DNA of 23,716 nt from Gammaproteobacteria bacterium UBA4421 (lineage in GTDB: Bacteria; Pseudomonadota; Gammaproteobacteria; Pseudomonadales; Azotimanducaceae). The DNA is taken from NCBI GenBank assembly GCA_002389675.1, contig DGQF01000061.1:1-23716 (forward strand). The letters are read 5' to 3'. This document shows, piece after piece, positions 6,573 to 14,614 of the stretch. The position numbers were made by a program, and so were the translations under genes. Each line of letters starts with the position of its first letter. Position 1 is the first letter of the stretch. Under the pieces are notes generated by a model that did not search any database, was not told where the DNA came from, and was given only the letters and a program-made list of their open reading frames with translations.

Positions 6573-7739
6573 TCAATCAGTGAGAACTCCTCGACCCCGG
6601 CAATAAACCTGCACCGGCCGGGTTACGGCGCTTAGATCATCGATTGGGTTGCCGTCCAGCAGTAGAACGTCCGCGTCTCTTCCTATAGCCAGTGTGCCGG
6701 TAGTCTGGGCGATACCCAAAGCCAGTGCCGCGTTTGAGGTTGCTGTCTGAAGTACCTGCGCTGGGCTGAGCTGCGCTATTTCGGAAAATACCCGTAGTGC
6801 ATGCGGTAAGTCTGCATGATAAACACCGGGGATACCTGCGTCAGTGCTTGCCACCAACGGGATACCCATAGACAACATTTTTTGATAGGCACTGCGAACC
6901 CGGTGCAGAACACCGTTGGTTGGATTATCAAGCATGCGCTGCCAGCCGCGATTAACGGTTGGTGAGACCCAGATGCCATTATTTAAAATGACCTTAGCGA
7001 CGTCTTCTTGAAAGTCGCCTGCCCACCCTTGGCGACCGACCCAAGAGCAGTGTTCTATAGTATTTACTCCAGCTAGGGCTGCGCGATGAATACCTTCGGT
7101 GCCATGACAATGTGCAGCAACCGGTAGCTTGTGGCTGTGTGCGGTGGCGACCAGTGCGTCGAGTATGTCTTGGGAGAACTGGCTATCGGTGGGTTTACTG
7201 CCGTGGGTCAAGCGTCCGCCTGTGGCCATGATTTTTATCAAATCAACACCCTTGCCAACTTGTCGCTGCAATACCGCTAAGGCTTCGGCGAGCGTCTTGG
7301 CTTCTCCGCCCCAAAAGTGGCAATGACCCTGCGGTGAGGTGATGGGCTGACCTGAACAGAGTAACCGCGGACCAATCACCTCGCCGCGGGCAATCTGGTC
7401 GCGTAGATTGAGCTCGTACCATGCGCCCCCGCCGAGGTCGCGGGCTGTGGTAATTCCGGCTTGTGCCATTTGAAATGCGCGCTGATGCATCAATGGTATG
7501 ACAGCAGGGTCGGTTTGCAATGGTGGATTCTGATTGTCAGGATTGAGTTCTAGATGAACGTGGGCGTCAATAAGCCCAGGGATTGCGGTGAGCCCGGCGC
7601 AGTTTTGGGTTGGGCCGGTGACGGCTTCGCGCGGACCGATGAAAGTGATCTTGCCGGCTTGAATTTGTAATGTATCGGCTTCTAAAGTGTTGTGTCCGTC
7701 CCAGATCTTCAGACCAGTCAGGTTTATCGCGTTATTCAT
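6573..7739 (-). CDS. Metal-dependent amidohydrolase (imidazolonepropionase/prolidase-like)
   Basis: This is a 388-residue amidohydrolase-superfamily enzyme, cytoplasmic, with all expected metal ligands of a binuclear site: His60 and His62 in GLIDAHVHLE, a probable carbamylated Lys169 in VDLIKIMATGG, His210 in AAHCHG, His230 in TIEHCSW and Asp300 in STDAGIPG. A small beta-sandwich is built from the N-terminus and the C-terminal stretch GRDADVLLLDGNPI. The closest characterised relatives by memory are Xaa-Pro/Xaa-Arg dipeptidase-like and imidazolonepropionase-like proteins; the exact C-N substrate cannot be read from sequence. It starts three bases after the dctM stop, so it belongs to the ubiA-dctQ-dctM unit and probably acts on a compound taken up by the transporter or on a product of it. 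Confidence 0.9.
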   Translation of the reverse strand: MNNAINLTGLKIWDGHNTLEADTLQIQAGKITFIGPREAVTGPTQNCAGLTAIPGLIDAHVHLELNPDNQNPPLQTDPAVIPLMHQRAFQMAQAGITTARDLGGGAWYELNLRDQIARGEVIGPRLLCSGQPITSPQGHCHFWGGEAKTLAEALAVLQRQVGKGVDLIKIMATGGRLTHGSKPTDSQFSQDILDALVATAHSHKLPVAAHCHGTEGIHRAALAGVNTIEHCSWVGRQGWAGDFQEDVAKVILNNGIWVSPTVNRGWQRMLDNPTNGVLHRVRSAYQKMLSMGIPLVASTDAGIPGVYHADLPHALRVFSEIAQLSPAQVLQTATSNAALALGIAQTTGTLAIGRDADVLLLDGNPIDDLSAVTRPVQVYCRGRGVLTD

Positions 7740-7742
7740 TGT

Positions 7743-9116
7743 CTATCGACCATAAAGAAAGTTGGGTAACCAGGTGGCAATTGACGGCCAACACATCAAA
7801 GCGGCCAGCAGTATGAGTTGCATCACAATATAGGGCAGAACACCTCGGTAAATGGATGTTGTGGAAACCTCCTCAGGGGTGACGCCACGTAAGTAAAATA
7901 GCGCAAATCCAAAGGGAGGGGTCAAAAAGGAGGTTTGCAGATTCACGGCGATAAGGATTCCGAGCCAAATGGGGTCGATACCCATTGCCAATAAAATTGG
8001 CCCAACAATGGGAACGACCACAAAAGTAATCTCGATAAAGTCGAGGATAAATCCGAGAAGAAAGATCACCAGCATAACCACACCCAGTGCACCCCAGGTG
8101 CCTCCGGGCATATTTTCGAACCACGATTGAATGAGCTCATCTCCCCCGTACCCGCGGAAGACAAGAGAAAATATTGATGCCCCGATCAATATGAAAAACA
8201 CCATAGCGGTGGTTTTAAGGGTAGCCTCACACACCTCGCGCAGCTGCGCGAGGTTGCAGTTCTGGAAGATTAATCCAATAACGAAGGCACCCGCGGCGCC
8301 AACGCCGGCCGCTTCAGTTGGCGTGGCCCAGCCTGCGATGATCGAACCCAATACAGTTAAAATCAGCAGCAATGGGGGCAGCAAATCCCGTAAAAGCGCT
8401 TTTATGGGTAGCGGGGTTGTCTGCTCAGAGTGATGCTTTGGCATTGTGCCGGGTTGAAATTGGCCGCGCAGGAAAATATAACCCAGATATAAGGCGACCA
8501 AGCATAATCCGGGCACAAGAGCACCGGCGAATAGATCACTGACGGAGATTGATTTTGGAGCAAAGATGCCGAGATTCAATTGAGCCTGTTGGTAGGCGTT
8601 AGATAGCACATCACCGAGCAGAACCAGCGATATTGACGGAGGGATGATTTGTCCTAATGTGCCGGTTGCCGCGATAGTGCCTGTGGATAGCGCTGGGTCG
8701 TAGCCCTGTTTGAGCATCGTAGGTAACGACATTACGCCCATGGTAACTACCGTTGCGCCAACGATTCCGGTACTGGCGGCGGTTAACATGCCTACGAAGA
8801 TGACGGTAAAAGCCAGACCACCACGAAAATTTTTAAGCAGATGGGCCATGCTTTCTAGCAGTCCTGCCGCTAGGCGTGTTTTTTCGAGCATCACACCCAT
8901 AAAAACAAACAAGGGCACAGCGATCAGCGTTTGATTGGTGATCGTGCCAAAAATACGCCCGGGGGTGAATCCAAAATCCGAGGGTGAGAATGCGCCCGTG
9001 ATAACGCCCACGAAGGCAAAAATGAGTGCGACACCGGCCAGTGTAATGGCGACAGGGTAACCGGCCAGCAATGCAGCGAAGGTAACGGCAAACATGGCAA
9101 GAGGGGTCAAGTCCAT
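7743..9116 (-). CDS. dctM: TRAP transporter large permease subunit DctM
   Basis: This is the 12-segment ion-coupled subunit of a TRAP transporter, 457 residues and hydrophobic throughout. Typical motifs are AVPLFVFMGVMLEKT, GATVVTMGVMSLPTML, TGTLGQIIPPSISLVLLGD and, near the end, NLQTSFLTPPFGFALFYL. It is longer than classic DctM (about 425) because of a polar loop in the middle (about residues 220-240), as seen in the TakM/mannitol-chloroaromatic-type branch, which fits the TakP-like binding protein encoded at 4591-5688. It starts two bases after the dctQ stop and is followed three bases later by the amidohydrolase. Uptake driven by a Na+ gradient is family knowledge, not visible here. Confidence 0.95.
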   Translation of the reverse strand: MDLTPLAMFAVTFAALLAGYPVAITLAGVALIFAFVGVITGAFSPSDFGFTPGRIFGTITNQTLIAVPLFVFMGVMLEKTRLAAGLLESMAHLLKNFRGGLAFTVIFVGMLTAASTGIVGATVVTMGVMSLPTMLKQGYDPALSTGTIAATGTLGQIIPPSISLVLLGDVLSNAYQQAQLNLGIFAPKSISVSDLFAGALVPGLCLVALYLGYIFLRGQFQPGTMPKHHSEQTTPLPIKALLRDLLPPLLLILTVLGSIIAGWATPTEAAGVGAAGAFVIGLIFQNCNLAQLREVCEATLKTTAMVFFILIGASIFSLVFRGYGGDELIQSWFENMPGGTWGALGVVMLVIFLLGFILDFIEITFVVVPIVGPILLAMGIDPIWLGILIAVNLQTSFLTPPFGFALFYLRGVTPEEVSTTSIYRGVLPYIVMQLILLAALMCWPSIATWLPNFLYGR

Positions 9117-9118
9117 AG

Positions 9119-9640
9119 TTAGCTCTGCTGACTTATGCAGGACAATTTTTTAACAATTTCCCGCACACCCTGCAAAAATAGCAGTATTGCCATCGCGGGT
9201 ATTAGAGATTTGAGTAAAAAAATAGCGGGTATGCCGCCGACCTCTGAACTGCCCTCTGCTATGCGCCAACTGGCGGCTACATAAGGCAAACTAACAACAA
9301 CAAGAAAGCCACACAAAGGCAGCAAGAGCAGCAGATGCCCAGTGATATCAATCCAGCTTTGGTGCTTTTTTGAAAGTCGGCTATATAGAAGATCTACTCG
9401 AACATGATCATCGCGTTGCAGGGCATAAGGAATGGCCAGCATAAAGAGCGTGCCGTGAAGGTACATAACAGATTCTTGTAGCGCAATGGACCCGATCGAA
9501 AACGTATACCTCAGCGCCGCAATCGAAAACGTGATTACTACCATGGCGAACGCGAACCAGCGCACTCGATGGGCCAATATTTGATTCAGCCGATCAATCC
9601 AGCGGGTATGTCGTTCTATGTGCAGAAGGATTTTCGTCAC
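9119..9640 (-). CDS. dctQ: TRAP transporter small permease subunit DctQ
   Basis: This 173-residue membrane protein has four hydrophobic segments (about 28-47, 60-78, 100-122, 143-161) and the family marks ALQESVMYLHGTLFMLAIPYAL and DDHVRVDLLY. It pairs with DctM to form the membrane part of the carrier. The GTG start shares four bases with the end of ubiA (GTGA at 9640-9637 on the minus strand), an arrangement expected to couple translation. The binding-protein gene is missing from this side and lies on the other strand about 3.4 kb away, beyond dctM, the amidohydrolase gene and the crotonase gene. Confidence 0.92.
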   Translation of the reverse strand: MTKILLHIERHTRWIDRLNQILAHRVRWFAFAMVVITFSIAALRYTFSIGSIALQESVMYLHGTLFMLAIPYALQRDDHVRVDLLYSRLSKKHQSWIDITGHLLLLLPLCGFLVVVSLPYVAASWRIAEGSSEVGGIPAIFLLKSLIPAMAILLFLQGVREIVKKLSCISQQS

Positions 9641-10515
9641 CCGTTGCTCAAACTAATTTCGATAAGCGTGCCGCAAAAGAGTGCAAAGCCAACCTGAATG
9701 TTGTTCAGAAAAGCAGCAAAACACCCCTCTTGGCTGCGATTTCGAATTAAAAACTGCTGGTAGATAAACAACGCGCCAGCAATGCTAATGCCAATGAAGT
9801 AGGCAAATTGATAGTTTAGTTGCCAACCAACAATGGAAAACAAGCATAACCCGGCGAGCTGAAGTGTACCGATGATTAGTCGATCGAATCTGCCAAATAA
9901 AATGGCTGTGCTTTTGATGCCAATTTTCAAGTCATCTTCGCGGTCTACCATTGCATACAGAGTATCGTAGGCGACGATCCACAGTACGTTTGCGCCAAAC
10001 ATTAAAAAGGTCGCTTGCTCAAAGGGCGTGTCGGTTGCTGTATAGGCCATTAATATGCCCCAGCTGAAGGCAACGCCAAGCACAAGTTGTGGCAGTTGGG
10101 TCCATCTTTTCATGAACGGATATAATGTGGCCACGCCGAGTCCGATCAAGGCAAGCCAGAAGCTCGCCTGATTCAAAAACAAAACTAGAACACCTGCGCA
10201 CGTGACCAAAGCGGAGAATAAGTATAGCGCTTGGCGAGGGCTCACGGCCCCCGTGGCCAGCGGCCGGTCTTTGGTGCGTGCTACAAATCGATCAACGTGC
10301 CGGTCTGCATAATCGTTTATGACGCAGCCTGCGGAGCGCATAACAAACGTACCTAGCGTGAAGATCACAATGAGATAGACTGCCGGCGTACCCTCTGCGG
10401 CAATCCATAACGCTGTCAAGGTGGGCCATAATAGCAGAAGACTGCCCCAGGGGCGGTCAAGTCGCATGAGTTTTAAGTAGTTTTGTAAATCGGCCAAGAG
10501 TTTGAGAGGCTGCAA
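9637..10515 (-). CDS. ubiA: 4-hydroxybenzoate polyprenyltransferase UbiA
   Basis: UbiA is an inner-membrane enzyme that prenylates 4-hydroxybenzoate, an early step of ubiquinone synthesis. The 292-residue product has both Asp-rich diphosphate/Mg2+ motifs: NDYADRHVD (67-75) and YDTLYAMVDREDD (183-195), followed by LKIGIKSTAILFG, all diagnostic of the UbiA rather than MenA or haem-A branches. RLDRPWGSLLLLWPT near the N-terminus matches the E. coli protein. The start is a TTG at 10515 without a clear ribosome site; the first ATG (Met17) would remove residues the family normally has. A chorismate lyase gene (ubiC), often next to ubiA, is not in the window. The stop overlaps the start of dctQ, which is unusual for this gene. 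Confidence 0.96.
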   Translation of the reverse strand: MQPLKLLADLQNYLKLMRLDRPWGSLLLLWPTLTALWIAAEGTPAVYLIVIFTLGTFVMRSAGCVINDYADRHVDRFVARTKDRPLATGAVSPRQALYLFSALVTCAGVLVLFLNQASFWLALIGLGVATLYPFMKRWTQLPQLVLGVAFSWGILMAYTATDTPFEQATFLMFGANVLWIVAYDTLYAMVDREDDLKIGIKSTAILFGRFDRLIIGTLQLAGLCLFSIVGWQLNYQFAYFIGISIAGALFIYQQFLIRNRSQEGCFAAFLNNIQVGFALFCGTLIEISLSNG

Positions 10516-10654
10516 CAGGGGGTGGTAACTTTAAAGGGATTCTGCGAATCTCGCTATGGTTTGCGCGGCAAGGCAGGGGATAAACATTGATTTTTAGGGG
10601 GCTAACCATTAGGTTGTTGGCCTTTTAAACCCCTGTGGAGACATTGGTAGGCTG

Positions 10655-10822
10655 ATGAAAAAGTGGCAGTGTATAGTGTGTGGTTGGATATATGATGAAG
10701 CCGAAGGTTGTGAAGAGGAAGGCATTGAGCCGGGAACACCTTGGGATGCAGTACCTGAAGATTTTATTTGCCCCGAATGTGGCGTGAGCAAGGAAGATTT
10801 TGAAATGATCGAGGTCGGGTAG
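10655..10822 (+). CDS. Rubredoxin (55 aa)
   Basis: This short gene encodes [18 protein letters not shown] at its start and ends DFEMIEVG. Cys6, Cys9, Cys39 and Cys42 (CIVCG and CPECG) are the four ligands of the single-iron site, and [17 protein letters not shown] is the classic second-half signature. Rubredoxin carries single electrons in the cytoplasm, for example to alkane hydroxylases or oxygen-detoxifying enzymes; no such partner lies nearby. One extra Cys occurs at position 19. TAGG just before the ATG is a modest ribosome site. It is divergent from ubiA, an arrangement I recall from Pseudomonas-type genomes near the same locus. The symporter gene follows after 76 bases. Confidence 0.95.
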   Translation: MKKWQCIVCGWIYDEAEGCEEEGIEPGTPWDAVPEDFICPECGVSKEDFEMIEVG

Positions 10823-10898
10823 ATGTTGATGGGTCTGCGGCTAATTCGGTTAGACGCGCGTGGACAAACAAACCGCGATATAGCAGGTTGATGCACTG

Positions 10899-12170
10899 AT
10901 GAATCTAACACTTCGCATTTTGATCGCTATGGGCGTCGGATTGTGCGTCGGTGTTTTGCTGCAATGGGGTGATTTTACCGACGACCACATTGTGAGCGTA
11001 TTTTTCACAAATGGAGTGATTGACGCGGGCGGTGATATTTTCATCACGCTCTTGAAAATGATGGTTGTCCCGCTGGTGTTAGTTTCTTTGACCTGCGGCG
11101 CTGCTAACTTGGGGGCAACCGGCAAAGTGGGCCGTTTGGGCGGCAAGACCATAGGGCTCTATCTGGTGACAACGGCCGCGGCTGTTACGTTGGCGCTGAC
11201 GTTGGCGTTGATTGTCGATCCAGGCCTGAGCGCGGCTGATAAGGATATGCCGTCTCCTGAATTTGTGGGTAAGGATGCGCCCAGCATTAAAGAAACCTTG
11301 GTGAATATTGTGCCAAGCAACCCGATCGCGGCGATGGCCGAAGGTAAAATGCTGCAAGTGATTCTGTTTGCGGTGCTTTTGGGTTTGGCGATGAGCAAAA
11401 CAGGAGAGTCAGGCCGCCGGGTGTTGAAGGTCTTTGAGGACTTGAACCTGATTGTGATGAAACTGGTCACTATGCTCATTCAACTTGCGCCTTATGGTGT
11501 GTTTTGTTTAATGGTGACCTTAGGGGTAACCGTTGGTTGGTCGGAGATCACAAAGCTATTGGCTTATTTTTTGACCGTGGTGGCTGCGTTGTTGTTACAT
11601 ATGATGCTGGTTTATCCGCTGTTTTTGCGGTTTATTGCCGGAGTCAATCCGCTGATCTACCTCAAGAAAATGCGAGAACCAATGTTGGTGGCCTTTTCCA
11701 GCGCATCCAGCGGGGCGACCCTGCCAGTAACGCTCAGGACTGTCGAGCACCGAGTTGGCGTCAGTAACAGCGTTGCTTCTTTTGCCGTTCCCCTGGGAGC
11801 CACAATAAACATGGATGGCACGGCGATTATGCAAGGCGTGGCAACGGTGTTTATTGCGCAGTTTTATGGCTTTATGTTGGGACCGCAGGACTACTTGTTG
11901 GTCATTCTGACCGCCTCGTTAGCATCTATCGGTACTGCTGCAGTGCCCGGTGTGGGTTTGATTATGTTGGCTCTGGTATTGGGCCAGGTGGGTCTGCCGT
12001 TAGAGGGAATTGGTTTGATCATTGGCGTCGATCGAATTTTAGACATGATGCGTACAGCGGTTAATGTGACCGGTGATGGCATGGTGGCGACGACGGTGGC
12101 GAAAAGCGAAAATGAACTGGATCTGCAGGTTTTTAACGATCCCGAAGCTGGAAAGATGATCGCCTCCTAG
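10899..12170 (+). CDS. Dicarboxylate/amino acid:cation symporter (GltP/DctA family)
   Basis: This 423-residue inner-membrane carrier belongs to the DAACS family (GltPh, GltP, DctA). Key elements are the HP1 serine-rich tip FSSASSGATLP (266-276), the TM7 signature NMDGTAI (304-310) and, in TM8, VDRILDMMRTAVNVTGD with Asp382, Arg385 and Asn389. By comparison with GltPh, the Arg binds the side-chain carboxylate and the Asp the amino group of aspartate, so an acidic amino acid is the likeliest substrate; C4-dicarboxylates are possible. Length and about eight helices fit the family. The gene follows rubredoxin and ends 15 bases from the convergent recG, its stop codon lying within a small hairpin. 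Confidence 0.93.
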   Translation: MNLTLRILIAMGVGLCVGVLLQWGDFTDDHIVSVFFTNGVIDAGGDIFITLLKMMVVPLVLVSLTCGAANLGATGKVGRLGGKTIGLYLVTTAAAVTLALTLALIVDPGLSAADKDMPSPEFVGKDAPSIKETLVNIVPSNPIAAMAEGKMLQVILFAVLLGLAMSKTGESGRRVLKVFEDLNLIVMKLVTMLIQLAPYGVFCLMVTLGVTVGWSEITKLLAYFLTVVAALLLHMMLVYPLFLRFIAGVNPLIYLKKMREPMLVAFSSASSGATLPVTLRTVEHRVGVSNSVASFAVPLGATINMDGTAIMQGVATVFIAQFYGFMLGPQDYLLVILTASLASIGTAAVPGVGLIMLALVLGQVGLPLEGIGLIIGVDRILDMMRTAVNVTGDGMVATTVAKSENELDLQVFNDPEAGKMIAS

Positions 12171-12184
12171 CGCTTGGCGCTGGG
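12166..12184. terminator. Short hairpin between convergent symporter and recG genes
   Basis: CCTAGCGC-TTG-GCGCTGGG forms an eight-pair stem (one T-G wobble) with a three-base loop. It covers the symporter stop codon and lies immediately before the recG stop. No T-tract follows on either strand, so a standard intrinsic terminator is not shown; it could still slow or end convergent transcription. Confidence 0.35.
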
Positions 12185-12185
12185 A

Positions 12186-14219
12186 TTAGACGCTCAGGCT
12201 GCCAGCGTCAGTCGGCGCCCAAGTTTGCAAAAGATTCTTCATCTGGGACGCGTTGCTACTCCCGGCTTCTGCGCTGAGCAATAGCTCACCTTTTTCAACC
12301 ACTCGTGGCATGAGATGCGCATGTGTATTTAAATCTGCAATTCGAAAGCCTTGCTCGCCGGCTTGGCGTGTCCCAAGAATGTCTCCAGGCCCACGGATCT
12401 TTAAATCTTGCTCAGCTAAATAGAACCCGTCCTGGCTATCTCTCATGGCATTGAGGCGCACTTTCGCGGCGCCGCTGAGCCCTTTGTTGAAAATCAGAAA
12501 ACAATGACTGGCAAGTTGACCTCGCCCCACTCGCCCACGCAGTTGGTGCAGTTGTGCCAAGCCCAGTCGCTCGCCGTTTTCGATAATCATATGGGTTGCG
12601 TTGGGTACATCTACCCCCACCTCTACAACGGTGGTGGCGACCAATAAATCCAGCTCCTTGGTTTTGAAAGCCTGCATTACGGCCACTTTTTCGTCGCTTT
12701 TCATGCGTCCGTGGAGCAAACCGATACGGAATTCGGTTAACGCTGAAGCCAACGCTGTATGCGTTTGAACCGCTGCAACGGCGTCTATCTCCGTGGATTC
12801 TTCGATCAGCGTGCAAACCCAATAAGCTTGCTGACCTTGTTCCAAGATTCTCCGCACACGCTCAACGACCTGTGCTCTTTTAGCACTTTGGACAGTATGT
12901 GTTTTGATGGGTTGGCGCCCTCTGGGCAGTTCGTCAATGGTAGAAACATCCATGTCTGTGTAGAGTGCCATGGTCAGCGTCCGGGGGATTGGTGTTGCAG
13001 TCATGACGAGTTGATGAGGACGGTGTTGAGCCCCTGACTTATGCTGCAGCGTCATACGCTGATGTACGCCGAATCTATGCTGTTCGTCGATAATCGATAG
13101 CGCTAGCTGGTGAAATACGACTTTTTCCTGAAATAGGGCGTGTGTGCCTATGATCACATGGGCATCGCCATTTTTGATTTTTTCGAGTCGTTCACGCTGC
13201 TCTTTTGCGGTCAGTTGTCCGGTCAGCAAAAGGACGCTGATGCCCAATGGGTTGAGCCATTGAGAGAAGTTCAGGTAATGCTGCTCTGCCAACAACTCGG
13301 TCGGCGCCATTAATGCCGTTTGACAGTTGAGTTCTGCTGCACGAATGGCTGCAAACGCTGCGATGATCGTTTTGCCGGATCCAACGTCGCCCTGGACCAG
13401 TCTGAGCATGGGTACAGGCTGTTGTAAGTCCAGTAACACTTCTCGTACGACGCGCACCTGAGCGCCGGTCAGCTGAAAGCCCAAGTTTGTGAGCAGCGTT
13501 CGCCCCAATCCCCCCGCTTGAGGCAGTATTAAAGCGGTTTCCTGTTGGCGTTTTAAGGCCCGCCCCTGCATCACTAGGTAATAGGCCGTCAATTCGTCAA
13601 AGGCGATTCTTTCCTGAACCTTGGCAATATCACTGAGGCTGGCCCCCGCTGGGGGCTGATGTAAGAAACGCAGCGCAGTAAACGGCGTGCCGGCAATATC
13701 CGGCCAATGTAAATTGCATAGCGTTTTCAGGAGATTGCGTAAGCGTGCTTGCCCCAGGCCGGCAGTTGTTGGGTATATCGGCAATAATGTGGGTACGAAG
13801 CTATCCGGTTCTGCGCTGAATGTTTCGTATTCGGGATGCACACAGCTGAGTTGTTGAGCATAGGCTCGAAACTCACCGTAGGCGCGAATGTACGGAGTTT
13901 TTTCAAGATGCTTTTGCTGAAATTTAGAGAAATGAAAAAAGCTCAAGTGAACTTTGCCGGTGCCGTCGTCCACCGTGACTTTGAGAGTTCTGCGCCGCCC
14001 GAATTGGACGCTGGCATCCACAATTTCTCCCTCAATCAGACATTCCGATCCGGCCTCAACTTGATTCAGGGGAACAATTTGTGTGCGATCCTGATAGCGA
14101 TTTGGCAGGTGTAGCAATAAATCGGAGTAACAAAAAATGCCTAATTTGGCTAGCGTAGATTCGAGCCTAGGGCCGACGCCTTTGAGTAGCGAGATGCGTT
14201 CGTTTGGGTCTACGCTCAC
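12186..14219 (-). CDS. recG: ATP-dependent DNA helicase RecG
   Basis: RecG reverses stalled replication forks and processes branched DNA. The 677-residue product (E. coli: 693) has the N-terminal wedge/OB region (SLLKGVGPRLESTLAKLGI, then DASVQFGRRRTLKVTVDDGTG), Walker A GDVGSGKT (277-284), APTELLAEQH, a DEQH box (378-381), MTATPIPRTL, and TTVVEVGVDVP with QLRGRVGRG. The C-terminal translocation-in-RecG segment (YLAEQDLKIRGPGDILGTRQAG) is intact. It starts at a GTG that shares four bases with the ridA stop, so it is the last gene of the gmk-rpoZ-spoT-ridA-recG series. Nothing is truncated. Confidence 0.97.
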   Translation of the reverse strand: MSVDPNERISLLKGVGPRLESTLAKLGIFCYSDLLLHLPNRYQDRTQIVPLNQVEAGSECLIEGEIVDASVQFGRRRTLKVTVDDGTGKVHLSFFHFSKFQQKHLEKTPYIRAYGEFRAYAQQLSCVHPEYETFSAEPDSFVPTLLPIYPTTAGLGQARLRNLLKTLCNLHWPDIAGTPFTALRFLHQPPAGASLSDIAKVQERIAFDELTAYYLVMQGRALKRQQETALILPQAGGLGRTLLTNLGFQLTGAQVRVVREVLLDLQQPVPMLRLVQGDVGSGKTIIAAFAAIRAAELNCQTALMAPTELLAEQHYLNFSQWLNPLGISVLLLTGQLTAKEQRERLEKIKNGDAHVIIGTHALFQEKVVFHQLALSIIDEQHRFGVHQRMTLQHKSGAQHRPHQLVMTATPIPRTLTMALYTDMDVSTIDELPRGRQPIKTHTVQSAKRAQVVERVRRILEQGQQAYWVCTLIEESTEIDAVAAVQTHTALASALTEFRIGLLHGRMKSDEKVAVMQAFKTKELDLLVATTVVEVGVDVPNATHMIIENGERLGLAQLHQLRGRVGRGQLASHCFLIFNKGLSGAAKVRLNAMRDSQDGFYLAEQDLKIRGPGDILGTRQAGEQGFRIADLNTHAHLMPRVVEKGELLLSAEAGSSNASQMKNLLQTWAPTDAGSLSV

Positions 14220-14605
14220 TGCAGAGCCATGACCCCGTCGATTTCAATTAGCGCATTTTTTGGCAGACGGCTCACTTCAAAAGCGGCACGCGCCGGGTAT
14301 GGCGCTGCGAAATAAGCCGACATGATGTCGTTGAGTGTTTGGAATTCGCTGAGATCGGTGAGGTATATGTTGAGCTTAACGCAGTCATCAAGTGTGCCCC
14401 CCGCGGCAACGGCGACCGCACGAAGGTTAGAGAATGTCTGATGTGCCTGTTCGCTAAACGAGTCGCTGACTAATGCCATTGTCTCTGGATCCAGCGGTAT
14501 TTGCCCTGACAAATAAATGGTCTGGCTCGCGGATGTTTTGACCGCTTGGGAGTAAGGGCCAATTGCGGCAGGTGCGTTTTGGCTATGCACGGCTGTTTTG
14601 GTCAT
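14216..14605 (-). CDS. ridA: RidA family 2-iminobutanoate/2-iminopropanoate deaminase
   Basis: RidA speeds hydrolysis of reactive enamine/imine intermediates released by PLP enzymes such as threonine dehydratase. The 129-residue protein shows the family pattern: IGPYSQAV, YLSGQIPLDP, CVKLNIYL and, near the end, YPARAAFEVSRLPKNALIEIDGVM with the active-site Arg106 and Glu121. Length is normal. The gene lies nine bases after spoT and overlaps the recG start by four bases. Position between spoT and recG is conserved in related genomes, as far as I recall. Confidence 0.95.
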   Translation of the reverse strand: MTKTAVHSQNAPAAIGPYSQAVKTSASQTIYLSGQIPLDPETMALVSDSFSEQAHQTFSNLRAVAVAAGGTLDDCVKLNIYLTDLSEFQTLNDIMSAYFAAPYPARAAFEVSRLPKNALIEIDGVMALQ

Positions 14606-14614
14606 AAGAATCCC

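Noticed and set aside
10570..10637. CAGGGG...CCCCTG inverted repeat in the ubiA-rubredoxin spacer
   Set aside because: Arms are imperfect beyond six bases and more than 40 bases apart; could be an operator pair but chance is as likely.
12436..12822. 128-residue minus-strand frame inside recG
   Set aside because: Arg/Gly-rich shadow in another frame of intact recG.
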